Source: Linum tenue (lineage: Eukaryota; Streptophyta; Magnoliopsida; Malpighiales; Linaceae). Taken from it: DNA of 64,000 bases. The translations under genes and the position numbers were made by a program. Shown in pieces: positions 1 to 10,573 of the stretch. The notes beneath the pieces were generated by a model. The model saw only the letters and a program-made list of their open reading frames with translations. It ran no database searches and had not been told where the DNA came from. The stretch spans positions 16,442,839 through 16,506,838 of the forward strand of contig CAMGYJ010000002.1 in NCBI GenBank assembly GCA_946122785.1, given 5' to 3'. Within the stretch, counting starts at the first letter, position 1; every line of letters begins with the position of its first letter.

Positions 1-1790
1 CAGGAGAAGTAGAACATTCATGTGAAAATCCCATAACATCGTAGCCAAGCCATTTGGCAAGATCCATATCACACACATTGAAAGGATGTGTGCCAAAATC
101 AAAGTCATGTGCCTTGTTTGCCAAGCAATCGGCGGCAAAATTAGCTTCCCTATACACGTCAGAAACTTTAACCTCCCAGTCAAGGTTCAAAAAATAGTTA
201 AACTGCTTCGCCAAATTTCCATGTCGATGGTCGTCCTTGTGGTGTTACTTGATGATCTCCAGAGCAGTCAAAGAGTCAAGGTTGAACTAGAGCTTCCTAT
301 AATCTTTTTGCCAAGCAATTTTGAGCCCTTCCAACGCTCCCTTAAGTTCAGCAGCAGTGATGAAGCACGAACCAAGGTTGCAAACGAAAGCTCCCTTGCA
401 AATTCTCATATGGTTTCTAAACAAGCCTCATGCAGTTGCTTTCTCGGTTGTAGTGATCACGGAGCCATCAGTTTGGAGAAGGATCCATCCTTCACCAGGG
501 GGTTCCCAGCACACCATCCTACTGATACCAGCAGCAGCTTTGGTGATGGTAGTCTTATGTACATTCTGGTGTGCCTGCTCCACAATATGAAACCAGGCTT
601 TGATTTTTGCAATCAAACCATTCTTGCAGAAAGCGCGCCCCTCCATAAGTTCTTCATTTCTTTGTTTCCACAAATGCCAGATAATGATACCAAAATCAAT
701 AGCCTTCTCCTCCTGTTTGAGGTTGGTTAACAACCATTCTTTCATTGGGAGGTTCATGCTATTTGTTTCAACTTTGCAGTGGAAAGTCTCCCACACACTC
801 CTAGCTTTGCCGCAATCTCTCAGAATGTGTTCAATGGTCTCGTCTTTGTCCTTGCAGAAATTACAATATCTGTTGGTGGGGAGTTTTCTTATGTTTCTTT
901 CCTTGTTGGTCATCAGTCGGTCGTGCATAACAAGCCACATAAAGTGCTTGATTCTGCTTGACCCCTTCCATTTCCATAGATTTTTCCAGCCTCTTTCTAG
1001 TTCCTCCTCCTCCTCCTCAGCAGCAAGCTTGTATGCTGACTTTAAGCTAAACCGACCATCTATCTCCAATCCCCAGATGTTAGTATCCTCTCTAAGATCA
1101 GGGTTAGGGGCCTCTACACCTGCAATCATTGAAAGGATGTCATCAGAGAGGGTTGCTCTAAGTTTTCTCCAATCCCACTTACTTTCCTCAGTGACCCATT
1201 CAACAACAACTAAGTCTTTCTCCTCATCTGGGGACATCAGCAAGTGCAAAGTGTTCAAGGATAATGTCACTCTCGATCCAGGGTTGAGACCAGAACTTAG
1301 TAGTTTGGCCATCACGGATGCTCCAGCAGGTGGCATGCTTCATTAGATTCATTCCTTTAACCATGGCTTTCCAAAGATTGGAGTAGTTGCTCTTCTTCAT
1401 GGACATGATATCACCATTCTTAAGCTTGAAATATTTCCCCTGCGGAACTTGAACTCACAAATCATTTTCCTGGTTAAGCATGTTCCAACCAAGCTTAATC
1501 ATGTAAGCCATGTTCATCTGTCTAGAAGACTTTAACCCAAGACCACCTTGTTCCTTAGGTTTACATATGTTCTCCCAGGATACAAAGTGAGCCTTCCTTT
1601 TCCCATCTCCAGAACCCCACGCAAAAGCTCTAAATTATATCAATGATATCACATATAGAGGCAGAGAGGAAAGTTGTTTGCATCGCATAGGTTGGGAGGG
1701 CATTAACCACAGAGGTGGCAAGGGTCATCCTGCCAGCAAGGATTTTGCTCCTCAACTGCACAACTTTGAACTGGAAATTTGTAAGATATA
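1..1790 (-). mobile_element. LINE (L1-like) fragment, 3' part of ORF2
   Basis: This is the C-terminal part of a plant L1-type non-LTR retrotransposon, read on the minus strand and cut by the window edge at its 3' side. From right to left one reads the end of the reverse transcriptase with its tryptophan-rich stretch (about 1224-1790), a zinc-binding zf-RVT segment CNFCKDKDETIEHILRDC (about 820-880), then a plant-type RNase H starting at LLQTDGS (about 430-470). RNase H continues to position 1 with the later acidic residues recognisable (AAELKGALEGL, NLDSLTALEI), but with a frame change near 428 and stops. The longest open piece is 428-1336. The element is 5'-truncated near 1790 and non-functional. 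Family assignment is firm; exact ends are not. Confidence 0.85.
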
Positions 1791-2130
1791 CAAAAAGAGT
1801 AGTACTCTTTGATTACAAAAAATTTACATCATATTTTTTTTTATTGAATTGGAGGCTCAATCCAAATTTGAAAGATGAGGTTACAAATGGCGTGGAATAG
1901 AGAAGTTATGGTTGTTGTCGTTGTGAATATGTTAAAATTGTTACAAACATAGATTTTGGGTGTTTTTACTATTTGGATATATTTGTGAATTTATTTAAGT
2001 TTTGTGACTTTAGATGCTATTTGAAGTTTTTGATAGAGTAATTGAGTTATTTCGGCTAACAGTATTATTTGGGGAGTTGTAGGAAATTTACCAGTCTTAA
2101 TATTCTTTAGTTTGAGGAATTATTTATTAA
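1791..2130. other. AT-rich spacer between two LINE fragments
   Basis: No gene is visible. The stretch is AT-rich, with a short palindrome (AAGAGTAGTACTCTT, about 1796-1810) and a T-run near 1831-1842. It could be the junction of two truncated LINE insertions; no target-site duplication was found. Confidence 0.5.
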
Positions 2131-2133
2131 GCG

Positions 2134-2631
2134 TTGTATTGCTATCATTGTGGCAGGTTAGGTCATTTGGAGTGGGACTGCACTTTCCCAGACCCTGTCA
2201 GGATTGAGAACTACGGCCCTGGGCTATCCACTGATGTCATCGGCTACAGGTTGCATGAAGGCACACTTGTGGCAGCAAATCAACCGCTGCAAACTCCGGT
2301 GTGGGTTAATTCGAAAATGGGCGATCAATCCGGAAAGAAGGGGGTGGCGAAGCAATCTCATGGTGCTGGTGGGGAAGATGGAGCTTCGGGAGGCCGAACT
2401 AATATTGTGCTCGGCCTGTCAGCGGAGAAACCACTGGTGCAGGGTGATAGAATAGATGCAAGTCTCAAGGGGAATGGAGTGGAGAAGCAACCTGTCAAAA
2501 GAGGGCACGACCAGCCTCGTACTACAGCTGGGGAGCGAAGCTTGGCGACTTCTCAACCCAAAGTGGGGAGAAGGCACCTGGGGCGGCGGGTGGAAAAGGG
2601 AAGAGCAAATTGGCATCGGGTGCTGGGATGA
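2134..2631 (+). pseudogene. LINE ORF1 fragment, CCHC zinc knuckle
   Basis: The reading frame begins with a zinc knuckle of the form CX2CX4HX4C (CYHCGRLGHLEWDC), the usual C-terminal RNA-binding part of plant L1 ORF1 proteins, and continues as a low-complexity, glycine- and basic-rich tail. There is no ATG: the frame opens at a TTG just after a stop, so the N-terminal domain has been lost by 5' truncation. In the family this protein coats LINE RNA; here it is only a remnant. Confidence 0.75.
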
Positions 2632-3209
2632 ACCGAATTCGGCAGTGAAGAAGGGAGCGGCGGATTCGGCAGTGAAGAAGGGAGCAATGGATCCCACAAA
2701 GAAGGGGATAAACTCTAAAAATGTGATTGTTGATAATGTTTTGCAGGGTGTGATAGCTGATACGGAAGAGCTTAAATTGGCAACGGACAAGCTGCACATC
2801 GATGAGTATGGTACGAACATGACGAAGGGATTTCGCATGGCGGCGCCGACTCAGACGAGATGGAGGAGAGGAAAAGAATGGCGGCGGAAGTGCCTGGGCT
2901 CGCATTCGACCCGACGCCATCAATAGATGTGCGCAGAGCCTAAGGAGGGAATTCAAACTGATACGGTGGAGGAAGCCAGCAGCGAGTGGCACCCATCGCC
3001 AAATGAGGATATAATCCTGCAACGTGAGAGGCATCGGACCCTCGCTTATGTTTTAGTCATTGTTGGGTCTAGTTCGGTCAAAAAGTCCAGATTTAATTTT
3101 ATTGTCAGAAACTCGTTCGCGTCAGAAAGTTGTCGCTCGCTATATGCGAGGTTTAGGGTTTGCGTCGGAGTCTTGTTATTTTGTGGATGCATAAAATACG
3201 TCGGGGGGT

Positions 3210-3745
3210 CTGGTTTTGGGTTGGACCACGGGTTTGGATGTTTCAATTTTCTATAATTTCGCATTCTTTATTTCTGTCGAAATTAATAAAGATGATTGTC
3301 CCTATGTTGTGGTGTGTGCGTATATAAGCTGTGTCGCGCGCGTCAGGCTCAACTTGAAGAGCTTCGAAATTACTGCGCGAGCCTTACTGTGCCATTTATT
3401 GTACTAGGTGATTTCAACTTGACTCTCGCTTTGTGTGAGAAGTTGCAAGGGAATCCTAGGGTAGCTGCTCGATCGATGGAGCTTCGTAACTTCGTTCACG
3501 ATTTAGGTCTTCATGACCTTGGATTTAGTGGATATCTGTTCACTTGGACTAATCGTCGGATAGGTTCAGCGTGTGTGGAGGAAAGTCTTGACCGCGCGCT
3601 TAGGTCAGCCTTGTGCGCGGAGCGATTTCTGATCACGATTGTTAAACATTGCACTGATCAAGGTCCCGACCATAGGCCATTTTTGATTGCGGATAAGCCC
3701 TTCCAACGCAATTGTCGTCCTCTCTTTCGATTTGACACGTGACGG
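3210..3745 (+). pseudogene. LINE ORF2 endonuclease remnant (EEP family)
   Basis: This is the C-terminal two thirds of an apurinic-type endonuclease that nicks target DNA for LINE insertion. Visible family motifs are VLGDFN (about 3400-3418), the LHDLGFSGYLFTWTN block and a terminal GPDHRP where active members usually have SDHRP. The open part is 3296-3742; the earlier part lies in another frame at about 3210-3400. The N-terminal catalytic motifs are missing or unreadable, so the domain is inactive. Confidence 0.75.
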
Positions 3746-6330
3746 GCTGATAACCTAGAGGTTCGGTTAATGGTTCGGTACGTGTGGGAGCAAGAGGTTA
3801 GTGGGTCGCCTATGTTCCGGTTATGGACTCGTATTAAGTGCTTACGATGATTATTGTATGATTGGAGCTGGGCGGGTACCACTAATGCAACACGTAATAT
3901 CCGATGCCTGCAGACTGAAATGGAGAGTGTTCGAGCGCAATGACCCACTGATTGGGATAAAGTTCGTGAATTGGAAGTAGAATTGAATAGACAGTGGGCT
4001 GTGGAATAGATGTTTTGGCAACAAAAATCTCATGCCCGGTGGCTAAAGAAGGGGGATTAGAATTCGTCCTATTTTCATACTGTTACTCAGACTCGAAGCA
4101 AAAGAAATTTCGTTGAGAGACTTCGTGAGGAGAACGGAGAATGGGTAATGGGGGAAGACCAGAAAGCGCAGGTCGCGGTTGATTTTTACGAACACCTGTT
4201 TACATCAGAGCATGATGTCCCAGATCTTGGGGCACGTGTTGCGGCACTACCTTTTGATTGTAGGGTAACAGATCAAATGAATGAATGTCTGACGGCGACC
4301 GTTTTACCTGATGAGATTAAAAGGGTGGTATTTTTTATCGAGGCGACTCAGGTCCCGGGTTCGGACGGGTTTATGGTGAAGTTTTTCTGGTCATATTAGG
4401 ATATTATTGAGGAAACGGTGATTGAGGCTGTTCATTCGTTCTTTGCGAATGGCCGCATTTTGCGAAATTTGAATCACACTTGGCTCACGCTAATCCCGAA
4501 AGTCGATGTGGTCGAGGATATTCGCCAATTGCGGCCTAATAGTCTATGCCATTTCGTTTATAAAATTATGACTGAAAGGTTGGTGATCCACCTTCCAGAA
4601 ATTGTGTCCCCGTGCCAGAATGCGTTCATTAGGGAACACAAGATTGTGGATAATGTTCTTATTGGACATGAACTAATGCATTACTTCAAAATCAAAACTA
4701 AAGGCAAGAAGGGTTATATGGCCCTGAAAGTTGATATGGAAAATGCCTATTATAGGGTTGAATGGCCTTTCTTGCTAGTTGTTTTGAATAAGCTGGGGTC
4801 CAATGATGTATGGATTAGGTGGATACATGAATGTTTGTCGTCTGCAACCTTCACAGTTATGATGAATGGCAAACTCTCAGGGTACTTCCTCTATACGAGG
4901 ATTGCGGCAGGGGGACCCTCTGTCTCCATTGCTATTCATCCTGTGTACAGAGGGATTTGCGGCACTATTACGAAAGGCAGAAATGGAAGGGAGACTTGCT
5001 GGTGTCCGGGTTAGTCCCAGGGCTCCACGGGTTCACCATTTGTTTTTTTACGGATGATTCGTATTTGTTCATAAGAGGGTCCATGGCGGCAATGTAGTCA
5101 AAATCGCGCTTTAAAACTTAAAAACTTATGATTTTACGTTAACAGGTCACTAAAACCCTTCTACACAAAATCTTAGTTTTTACAACTTATGTAGTTAAAA
5201 ACTCCGCTTTAAAACTTAAAAACTTACTATTTACGCTTCTAGATCACCAATACGTTTCTACGTAGAAACTCGCTTTTGACTACATTGCATGGCGGAATGC
5301 GAGTATTTGAAAATCGTTTTGCAGGAGTATGAGACCTTGAGTGGGCAGCAGGTTAACTTAGCAAAATCGACTGTTTGCTTTAGCCGGAATCTGGATGGGC
5401 AACATTGCGAGGAAATGGCGCAATGCTTAGGGGTTGGAGCTGTGGGGGTTCAAGATAAATATCTTGGCCTCCCGATGCTAATATCCCGCTCGAAATCGGA
5501 TACATTCCGGTAATTGGAGAAAAAGTTGCTCCAGAAACTGCAAGGATGGAAGCAACGCCTTCTCTCCTTAGTTGTGAAGGAAACTCTGTTGAAATCGGTG
5601 GCGGCAGCTTTACCGATTCATGTCATGTCATGTTTTAAGCTCCCGCTGACATTGTGTCCAACGCTGGATAAGCATTTGGCACGATTTTGGTGGGGTGCTC
5701 AGGAAGGGCAGTCCCGGATTCATTGAGTTTCATGGAAAAACTTATGCCGAAGCAAACATGATGGTGGCTTGCGGTTTCGCCGATTTGAGCAGTTTAATCA
5801 AGCTTTGTTGGCTAAAGTGGGGTGGCGAATACTGGACAATCCGAACTCATAAATGGCCCAGGTGTATCGAGGCAAATATTTCCCTAATGGATCGTTACTA
5901 TCCGCTCGAAAGGGATCACGACCTTCGTGGGGTTGGCAAGGAATTCTGCATGGTTGTGATCTTTTGCGGGAAGGATTGCGGTGTCAAGTAGGATCAGGGA
6001 ATACCATTTCTGTTGTTGGCACTAATTGGATACCGGGATTGCGATGAGAACAGGTGCAGGTCTGCCCAACAGCCCTCTTAACGCGTGCTGAGAGAGTTTT
6101 GGACTTTAGATCCTCGCCGGTGGGAGGATGGTGTGTGGAATGTTTGGATTATTGTTTCTCTCCAAAGGAGGTTACGACAATTATGGCCATTCCGCTACCT
6201 ACTTCTCCGATGGATGATAAATTGATTTGGCAGGAGGATCGGTCTGGGATGTATTCTGTCAAGTCTAGGTATCATTTGGCGATTTGGCGTAGCCATGCTC
6301 GGGATCGATGGAAGGCGGATGGATCATAAG
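3746..6330 (+). pseudogene. LINE ORF2 reverse transcriptase, broken
   Basis: The linker and reverse transcriptase of ORF2 are spread over several frames. Recognisable pieces are PGSDGF (about 4350), LTLIPKV (about 4480), KGYMALKVDMENAY (about 4710-4750) and the active-site block, which reads FFTDDSYLF at about 5040-5070 where active enzymes have FADD; the alanine is now threonine. The domain is split by a 198-bp MITE at 5090-5287 and resumes with LSGQQVNL and VQDKYLGLP (about 5335-5480). Thumb and connection pieces follow at 5514-5726, 5853-6047 and 6054-6329. Stops at 4397, 5011, 5511 and 5724 and several frame changes make it a pseudogene. Confidence 0.85.
5090..5287. mobile_element. 198-bp MITE (hAT-like) inside the LINE
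   Basis: The element starts CAATGTAGTCAAAA and ends with its inverted copy (TTTTGACTACATTG). It is flanked by an exact 8-bp duplication, CATGGCGG, at 5082-5089 and 5288-5295. Removing it rejoins the LINE reverse transcriptase, so the insertion is younger than the LINE. The 8-bp duplication and CA terminus fit the hAT superfamily. Internally the unit CGCTTTAAAACTTAAAAACTTA occurs twice, so the element looks like a dimer of a unit of about 95 bp. Confidence 0.88.
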
Positions 6331-6405
6331 TTGTGGATGGAGGTGTGAGGATACCCTATCCAACCGAAGTTACGGTTCTTTCTCTGGCAAGTTTTTCGTC
6401 GTATT

Positions 6406-7285
6406 TTGCCTACGACTGAGAAGCTAATATCCAAAAAAGTGCAAAGCTTGGCGAGATGTCCTGTGTGCTCGGTGGAGGAGGAGACGATTGAGCATCTCAT
6501 GTTTTTTTGTCCGGTAGCGGTCGCTCTGTGGGAGGCAGCGGGATTGCGACAAACTATGCTTCTTCATCCTTTGTATAATATTGGTATTTTCCTTAGGTGC
6601 CTACTACGGATGGATGGGAGTCCCCCGAGAGTTGTCAGGGTAGTGGCTTTACTTTGGCGCATATGGAAGGCACGAAATTGGGTCGTGTTTCAGTATAAGC
6701 AGGTGCTGGTTTCGATACTGGTGACACAATATCAAGCCCAAGTCACGGAGTGGTTGGCAATCCTAGGAGAGACTACGGCGCAACCAATTGCGCAAGGCAT
6801 TCCGACCAGTCATGGTATGGGGAGCTCGGTGTTACCGGCGGTGGTCACTTGCTATTTTTGATGGAGCGGTTCGTGCGGGGGAGAGGTCATCAGTAGGGAT
6901 GATTATATGTGTTGCTTCAAGTCACGTGATTAAAGCACGCGGGGAGTGGCTCCTCGGGGTCCAGGATCCAGCGATGGTGGAATTGGTGGCTTTAAGAGAA
7001 TCTATTAGGTGGTGTTCCGGTGCAGGGTTTTCATCGATGTGGCTGGCGGGTGATGCGAAAGGGATCATTGATAAAGTCAACACAGGGGTGGTGACCGATG
7101 TACTTGGTGGGGCTATCTTGCAGGAGGTCAAGATGATGCTTCGTGAACATCCGGAATACTCGATGCACTTTGTAAGTAGACAGTACAATAAGGTAGCTCA
7201 TTTAGTGGCTAGAAAGGCCCTCTCTATGTTTCTGCCTATTATGAGCAGTTTTGATTTTTGCGTGTGGCTCCGTTCGAAGGCCTAA
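6406..7285 (+). pseudogene. LINE ORF2 zinc segment and RNase H
   Basis: Two overlapping frames give the 3' end of ORF2. The first (6406-6861) has the zf-RVT segment CPVCSVEEETIEHLMFFC (about 6455-6510). The second (6788-7285) is a plant-type RNase H with readable catalytic-type residues: FDGA (about 6860), VELVALRE (about 6980), GDAKGIID (about 7050) and a late VAHLVARKA block. RNase H would remove RNA from the LINE hybrid. A frameshift between the two parts separates them. The domain itself is fairly well kept, but its context is dead. Confidence 0.82.
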
Positions 7286-7340
7286 AACGTTGTATCTTTA
7301 TTATTCTTGGTAATGGAAGCTATCTTTGATTAAAAAAAAA

Positions 7341-7838
7341 ACACGGTAAGAACAATTAAATCTATACTACCAAAAAAGAAAAACAATTAAATCTAAACCT
7401 CATCTCCCTCTCTCGGCCGATCACTTTCTCTCTCTCCCTCTAGAGCCGACACCTCTCTTCCTCTCTTCTTCCTCAAATCTTTCTCTAATCCTACTATTTC
7501 CTTCCATAAATTCTCAATTCTCCTATTGTCTCTTACTAATCACTTGTTACAGGAATCCTAAACGATGACGCATATATAAATTCAGTAATCTTACAGCATT
7601 TTGGATGTTGGATTTGGAAGTTCATGAGACCTAAAAGAATAAATTTTTTATTTTGAGAACTAGCTCAAGATTTTGATTCCTTTGTGCTACGTATGAGACA
7701 TGTGAATCAAGCAGTCATAAACCAGCTTTCTGCCGGATGGACTACTCTAGAAATTAATTTATGAGATAGATAGTTCGATTAGATGTATGGTAAATGGTAA
7801 TAAACATGTGAAATGAGTAAATTTCCCTTAATTACACA
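7341..7838. other. No recognisable gene
   Basis: After the LINE tail there is a near-direct repeat (ACAATTAAATCTA, about 7343 and 7382), a CT-rich stretch (about 7400-7500) and AT-rich sequence. The CT-rich part ending in TTGTTACAG resembles a 5' leader and splice acceptor, but no reading frame follows. Confidence 0.4.
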
Positions 7839-8831
7839 CTAGATAGTACCCGGCCCGTTGGCCGGTGGCAATATGATCGATAATCGTATATAACAAATGT
7901 TCCAAGTTTAAATTCTAGTGATATTTTCTTCTTTTATATTCGCGTCATGATTATATGTTAATGTCATGAGAATTAAAAAGTAATTCTATCAATTTTTAAA
8001 AATACCAATATAATTGGCCATTAAGAAAGTCAAATTACTCAATTGTTGAGAAAATAGAAAATGAACATTCATCATACATATTATTACTTTGTAATCATTG
8101 TCTTCTATATATGCAAATTCTGGTTGAAGTTTTATAGGACTCATGGAAGGAATATCAACTCATAATAAACTTAATGACACGGTATTATAGGTATTCAAAA
8201 ATGACTGATAACATTGTTTGTTAAGTTAATTTTTACATAGGTTTATGATTGATTTGTCTCATAAATTTGCCTTCCATTATCAAATCCGTGAGCCCCACGG
8301 ATTTGTGTCCCTTAGCAAACGATGGATTTGTGTCAACTCCTTGACTCTTGGGGCCAAATCCCATAAGCAAACAATACCTGAACTTAACCATATATAAAAA
8401 ATAATTTTCGCAACAAAGAATTCACCTCATTCGAGTCACAACTGTTGCTTGAGATCATTGACTATCTTCGAAAATCTTAATTCTGTTGGGATTTGTGGTG
8501 TTCTAACCAACACATTCAAAGCGTGATTCTAGTTAGAAGCGTTTTGGTGACCTAGAAGCGTAAAAGCATAAACTTTTAACCTTTTTTTTGTTTTTGACAT
8601 GAACATAAACTTTTAACCTTGAAAATGCTTTGACTGCATTATTGCACAAAATGCAGTCAAAAAGCGTGATTCTGTGTAGATTAGTTTTGATAACCTAAAA
8701 GCGTAAGGTTTTAAGATTTAAAATGCTATTTTGACTACACTTTTTTAACCACTAAACATGACGTGGAACTTAAATTACAATATAAATACTCCATTTCTTC
8801 ATTTAATAAGATATAAGAGAGAGGATATTTT
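7839..8831 (-). mobile_element. Helitron 3' end (minus strand); right boundary tentative
   Basis: Read on the minus strand, a hairpin CCGGCC-AACG-GGCCGG (7850-7865) is followed by 7 bases and the terminus CTAG at 7839-7842, with a T next to it on that strand (A at 7838). A hairpin just before CTRR and insertion next to T define Helitron 3' ends. The 5' end should lie to the right. A TC-start candidate (TCCTCTCTCTTATATC) lies at about 8816-8831, next to a T, and would give an element of about 1 kb, but that boundary is a guess. No Rep/helicase ORF is present, so it is non-autonomous. Confidence 0.5.
8511..8742. repeat. Diverged relatives of the 198-bp MITE
   Basis: Two adjacent segments (about 8511-8646 and 8651-8742) match the MITE at 5090-5287 in reverse complement: (T)GCAGTCAAAAAGCGTGATT, GGTGACCTAGAAGCGTAAA and TTTTGACTACA are shared. 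The second segment is a single unit of about 92 bp with inverted ends. No target-site duplication was recognised. Confidence 0.6.
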
Positions 8832-10500
8832 ATTCTTCCATTATTTTTAATAACTTTTCAGCATTAACTCTAAAAATCCAACCCTGGAGACAACAAACTC
8901 ATGTTAAAAAAAGGAAACAACAAACTCATATAATTTGGTTGAATCCGCAACTAAGTTGAGTCCTAAATATTAAAAATGTTGTTGATTGATAATAGTTTTA
9001 TTTTTAAATGAATTACCAAATAGAAAATATAATAATTAGTTGAGGCGTGAAGAGTGATAATAGTCCCTTACTTACTTTTTAATTATTTAATTATTAAGAA
9101 ATAAATTTTTTAGAGCAATAGTAACTTTTATAGGGTTTATGCGTAGAGTGTGTTACATTTTTTTTAATAACAAATACACATGACAAAAATATCCTCCCTA
9201 AGTTTTCTCATAGAGCTAGAAATTTTGAATGGAGCATGTTTAGATGGAGAATCTCTATAAATAAGTGTTAGGAGGACAAGCCGTGCCCACTATTAAATAT
9301 TAATGGCAACCTACCAGCTTCACAACCAATAACCAAACCCTTACCATAACAATTAGGTTACTTTCATAGGCCATAGCTGCAGCCTGCAAGCCACCTTAAT
9401 TAACATTCATCTCATACATCAGTCAAATTATAAATACAATGCCACATTCGGTTGCCGCTTTCGAATTTCTCCTCCTCTCTTCTTTGATGAGTGATGACAT
9501 TTGTGCTTCCTGAGTTGGGATATCGTTGGCGTTGCTGAGATTTGTTTTCATGTTTTATTCATCTTGTGGAGAAGACACAATTTCTTCTTTCATAAAGTTA
9601 GAAACGTCTACTTCCCTTGAAGATATTTTGTGAGAGTTTCACTAGTAGTTGACGAGTCAATCATCACGTAACACTACATCCGGTCCAACGTGGATTGTTT
9701 GCACCAAGAATTGAAAAATTGTTCCCGAGATGGTATCGGAAAAGTTAGAGATAGGGTATTTAGCCTGAAATTGTGGTTCTCTCGTTTCAGCCTAAAATAC
9801 CGCCTACTAATTTCGCTCCCGATAGGAGATTTTTCATGTCGAATTGACAGTACAGTTTTGTTTTTCAATCGTTGGTTTGCACCAGCCATTATTGGAACGA
9901 TTTTATGTAGCCAGCAAATTCATATTAGTGACATATCCAAATTATTTGCGTTTTAAGTAATGTAACCTATACTATGATAGCTCGATGCTCTCAGTAATGC
10001 TACCAATCGAAGATCAATGGTCTAGCCACTCATGACCAAGGTAGGTCATGACGATGAGCAAATTGGATCCTGAGGCCTTTTGGAAACATTGAAAACTTCA
10101 AAACAGGGGCAAAAGCCACGAAGTATGTCGAAACTTCAATAGTACCATTAAAAACGTTCAAATTGAATGGTACCTTCATGAAAATACGTAAAATCTATGT
10201 CGACGAGAATGTCATTCTCCTTATAGTTGCGAGAGATGTGTACTACTATCCAATATCTGTAAAGGTACTGCGAAACCATAAAAGCAATCCTGACAGACAT
10301 ATATAGGTAAGTGCTGCTACCTTCCCATATCCAAGCCTAGCTAGGTAAATTTCACCATTAACCTACACCCCTACCTACCCATTCAGATGCCACCTCATCA
10401 TCATTCATCACCCATCAGCCAATCCCATCCTTCCACCTCACCCCCATCCGCCATTAACGCATTAACTCCCCTCTTCACCTGCCACCTCTCTCCCATCCCA
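8832..10500. other. Intergenic region upstream of the CER2-like gene
   Basis: AT-rich sequence without a supported gene. It holds a TATA-like CTATAAATA near 9253, a short perfect hairpin (TCATGACC/GGTCATGA, about 10029-10050) and a weak imperfect inverted repeat at about 9730-9830. The two small frames there (9674-9956) are opposite strands of that repeat. The last few hundred bases are presumably the promoter of the downstream gene. Confidence 0.4.
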
Positions 10501-10513
10501 TCCCCCCGGCCAA

Positions 10514-10522
10514 TATATATAA
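10514..10522 (+). promoter_or_regulatory. TATA box of the CER2-like gene
   Basis: TATATATAA lies 52 bases before the ATG at 10574, in a CT- and AC-rich leader. With the usual 25-35 base spacing, transcription would start near 10545-10555, giving a short 5' UTR. Confidence 0.6.
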
Positions 10523-10573
10523 CTCCACCCACCCACCATTCATCTCCATCTCCTCCCTAGATCTCGCCCCAAT

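Larger units (their letters stand above)
2131..7340 (+). mobile_element. LINE (L1-like), 5'-truncated and decayed, with poly-A tail
   Basis: A plus-strand non-LTR retrotransposon can be followed in order: the C-terminal half of ORF1 with a CCHC knuckle, an endonuclease remnant, reverse transcriptase, a zf-RVT zinc segment and RNase H, ending with an A-run at about 7329-7339. It starts inside ORF1, just before the knuckle, and ORF2 has many frameshifts and stops. A 198-bp MITE interrupts the reverse transcriptase at 5090-5287. The reverse transcriptase is recognisably the same family as the LINE at 62.2-64 kb, both carrying GKKGYMALKVDME. No clear target-site duplication flanks the tail. It cannot move by itself. 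Confidence 0.88.

Noticed and set aside
428..1346. Plus-strand frame of 248 codons (600-1346)
   Set aside because: Antisense of the LINE ORF2 fragment, which has clear zf-RVT and RNase H motifs on the other strand.
9674..9956. Small ORFs on both strands upstream of the CER2-like gene
   Set aside because: They overlap an imperfect inverted repeat and have no recognisable product, start context or domain.
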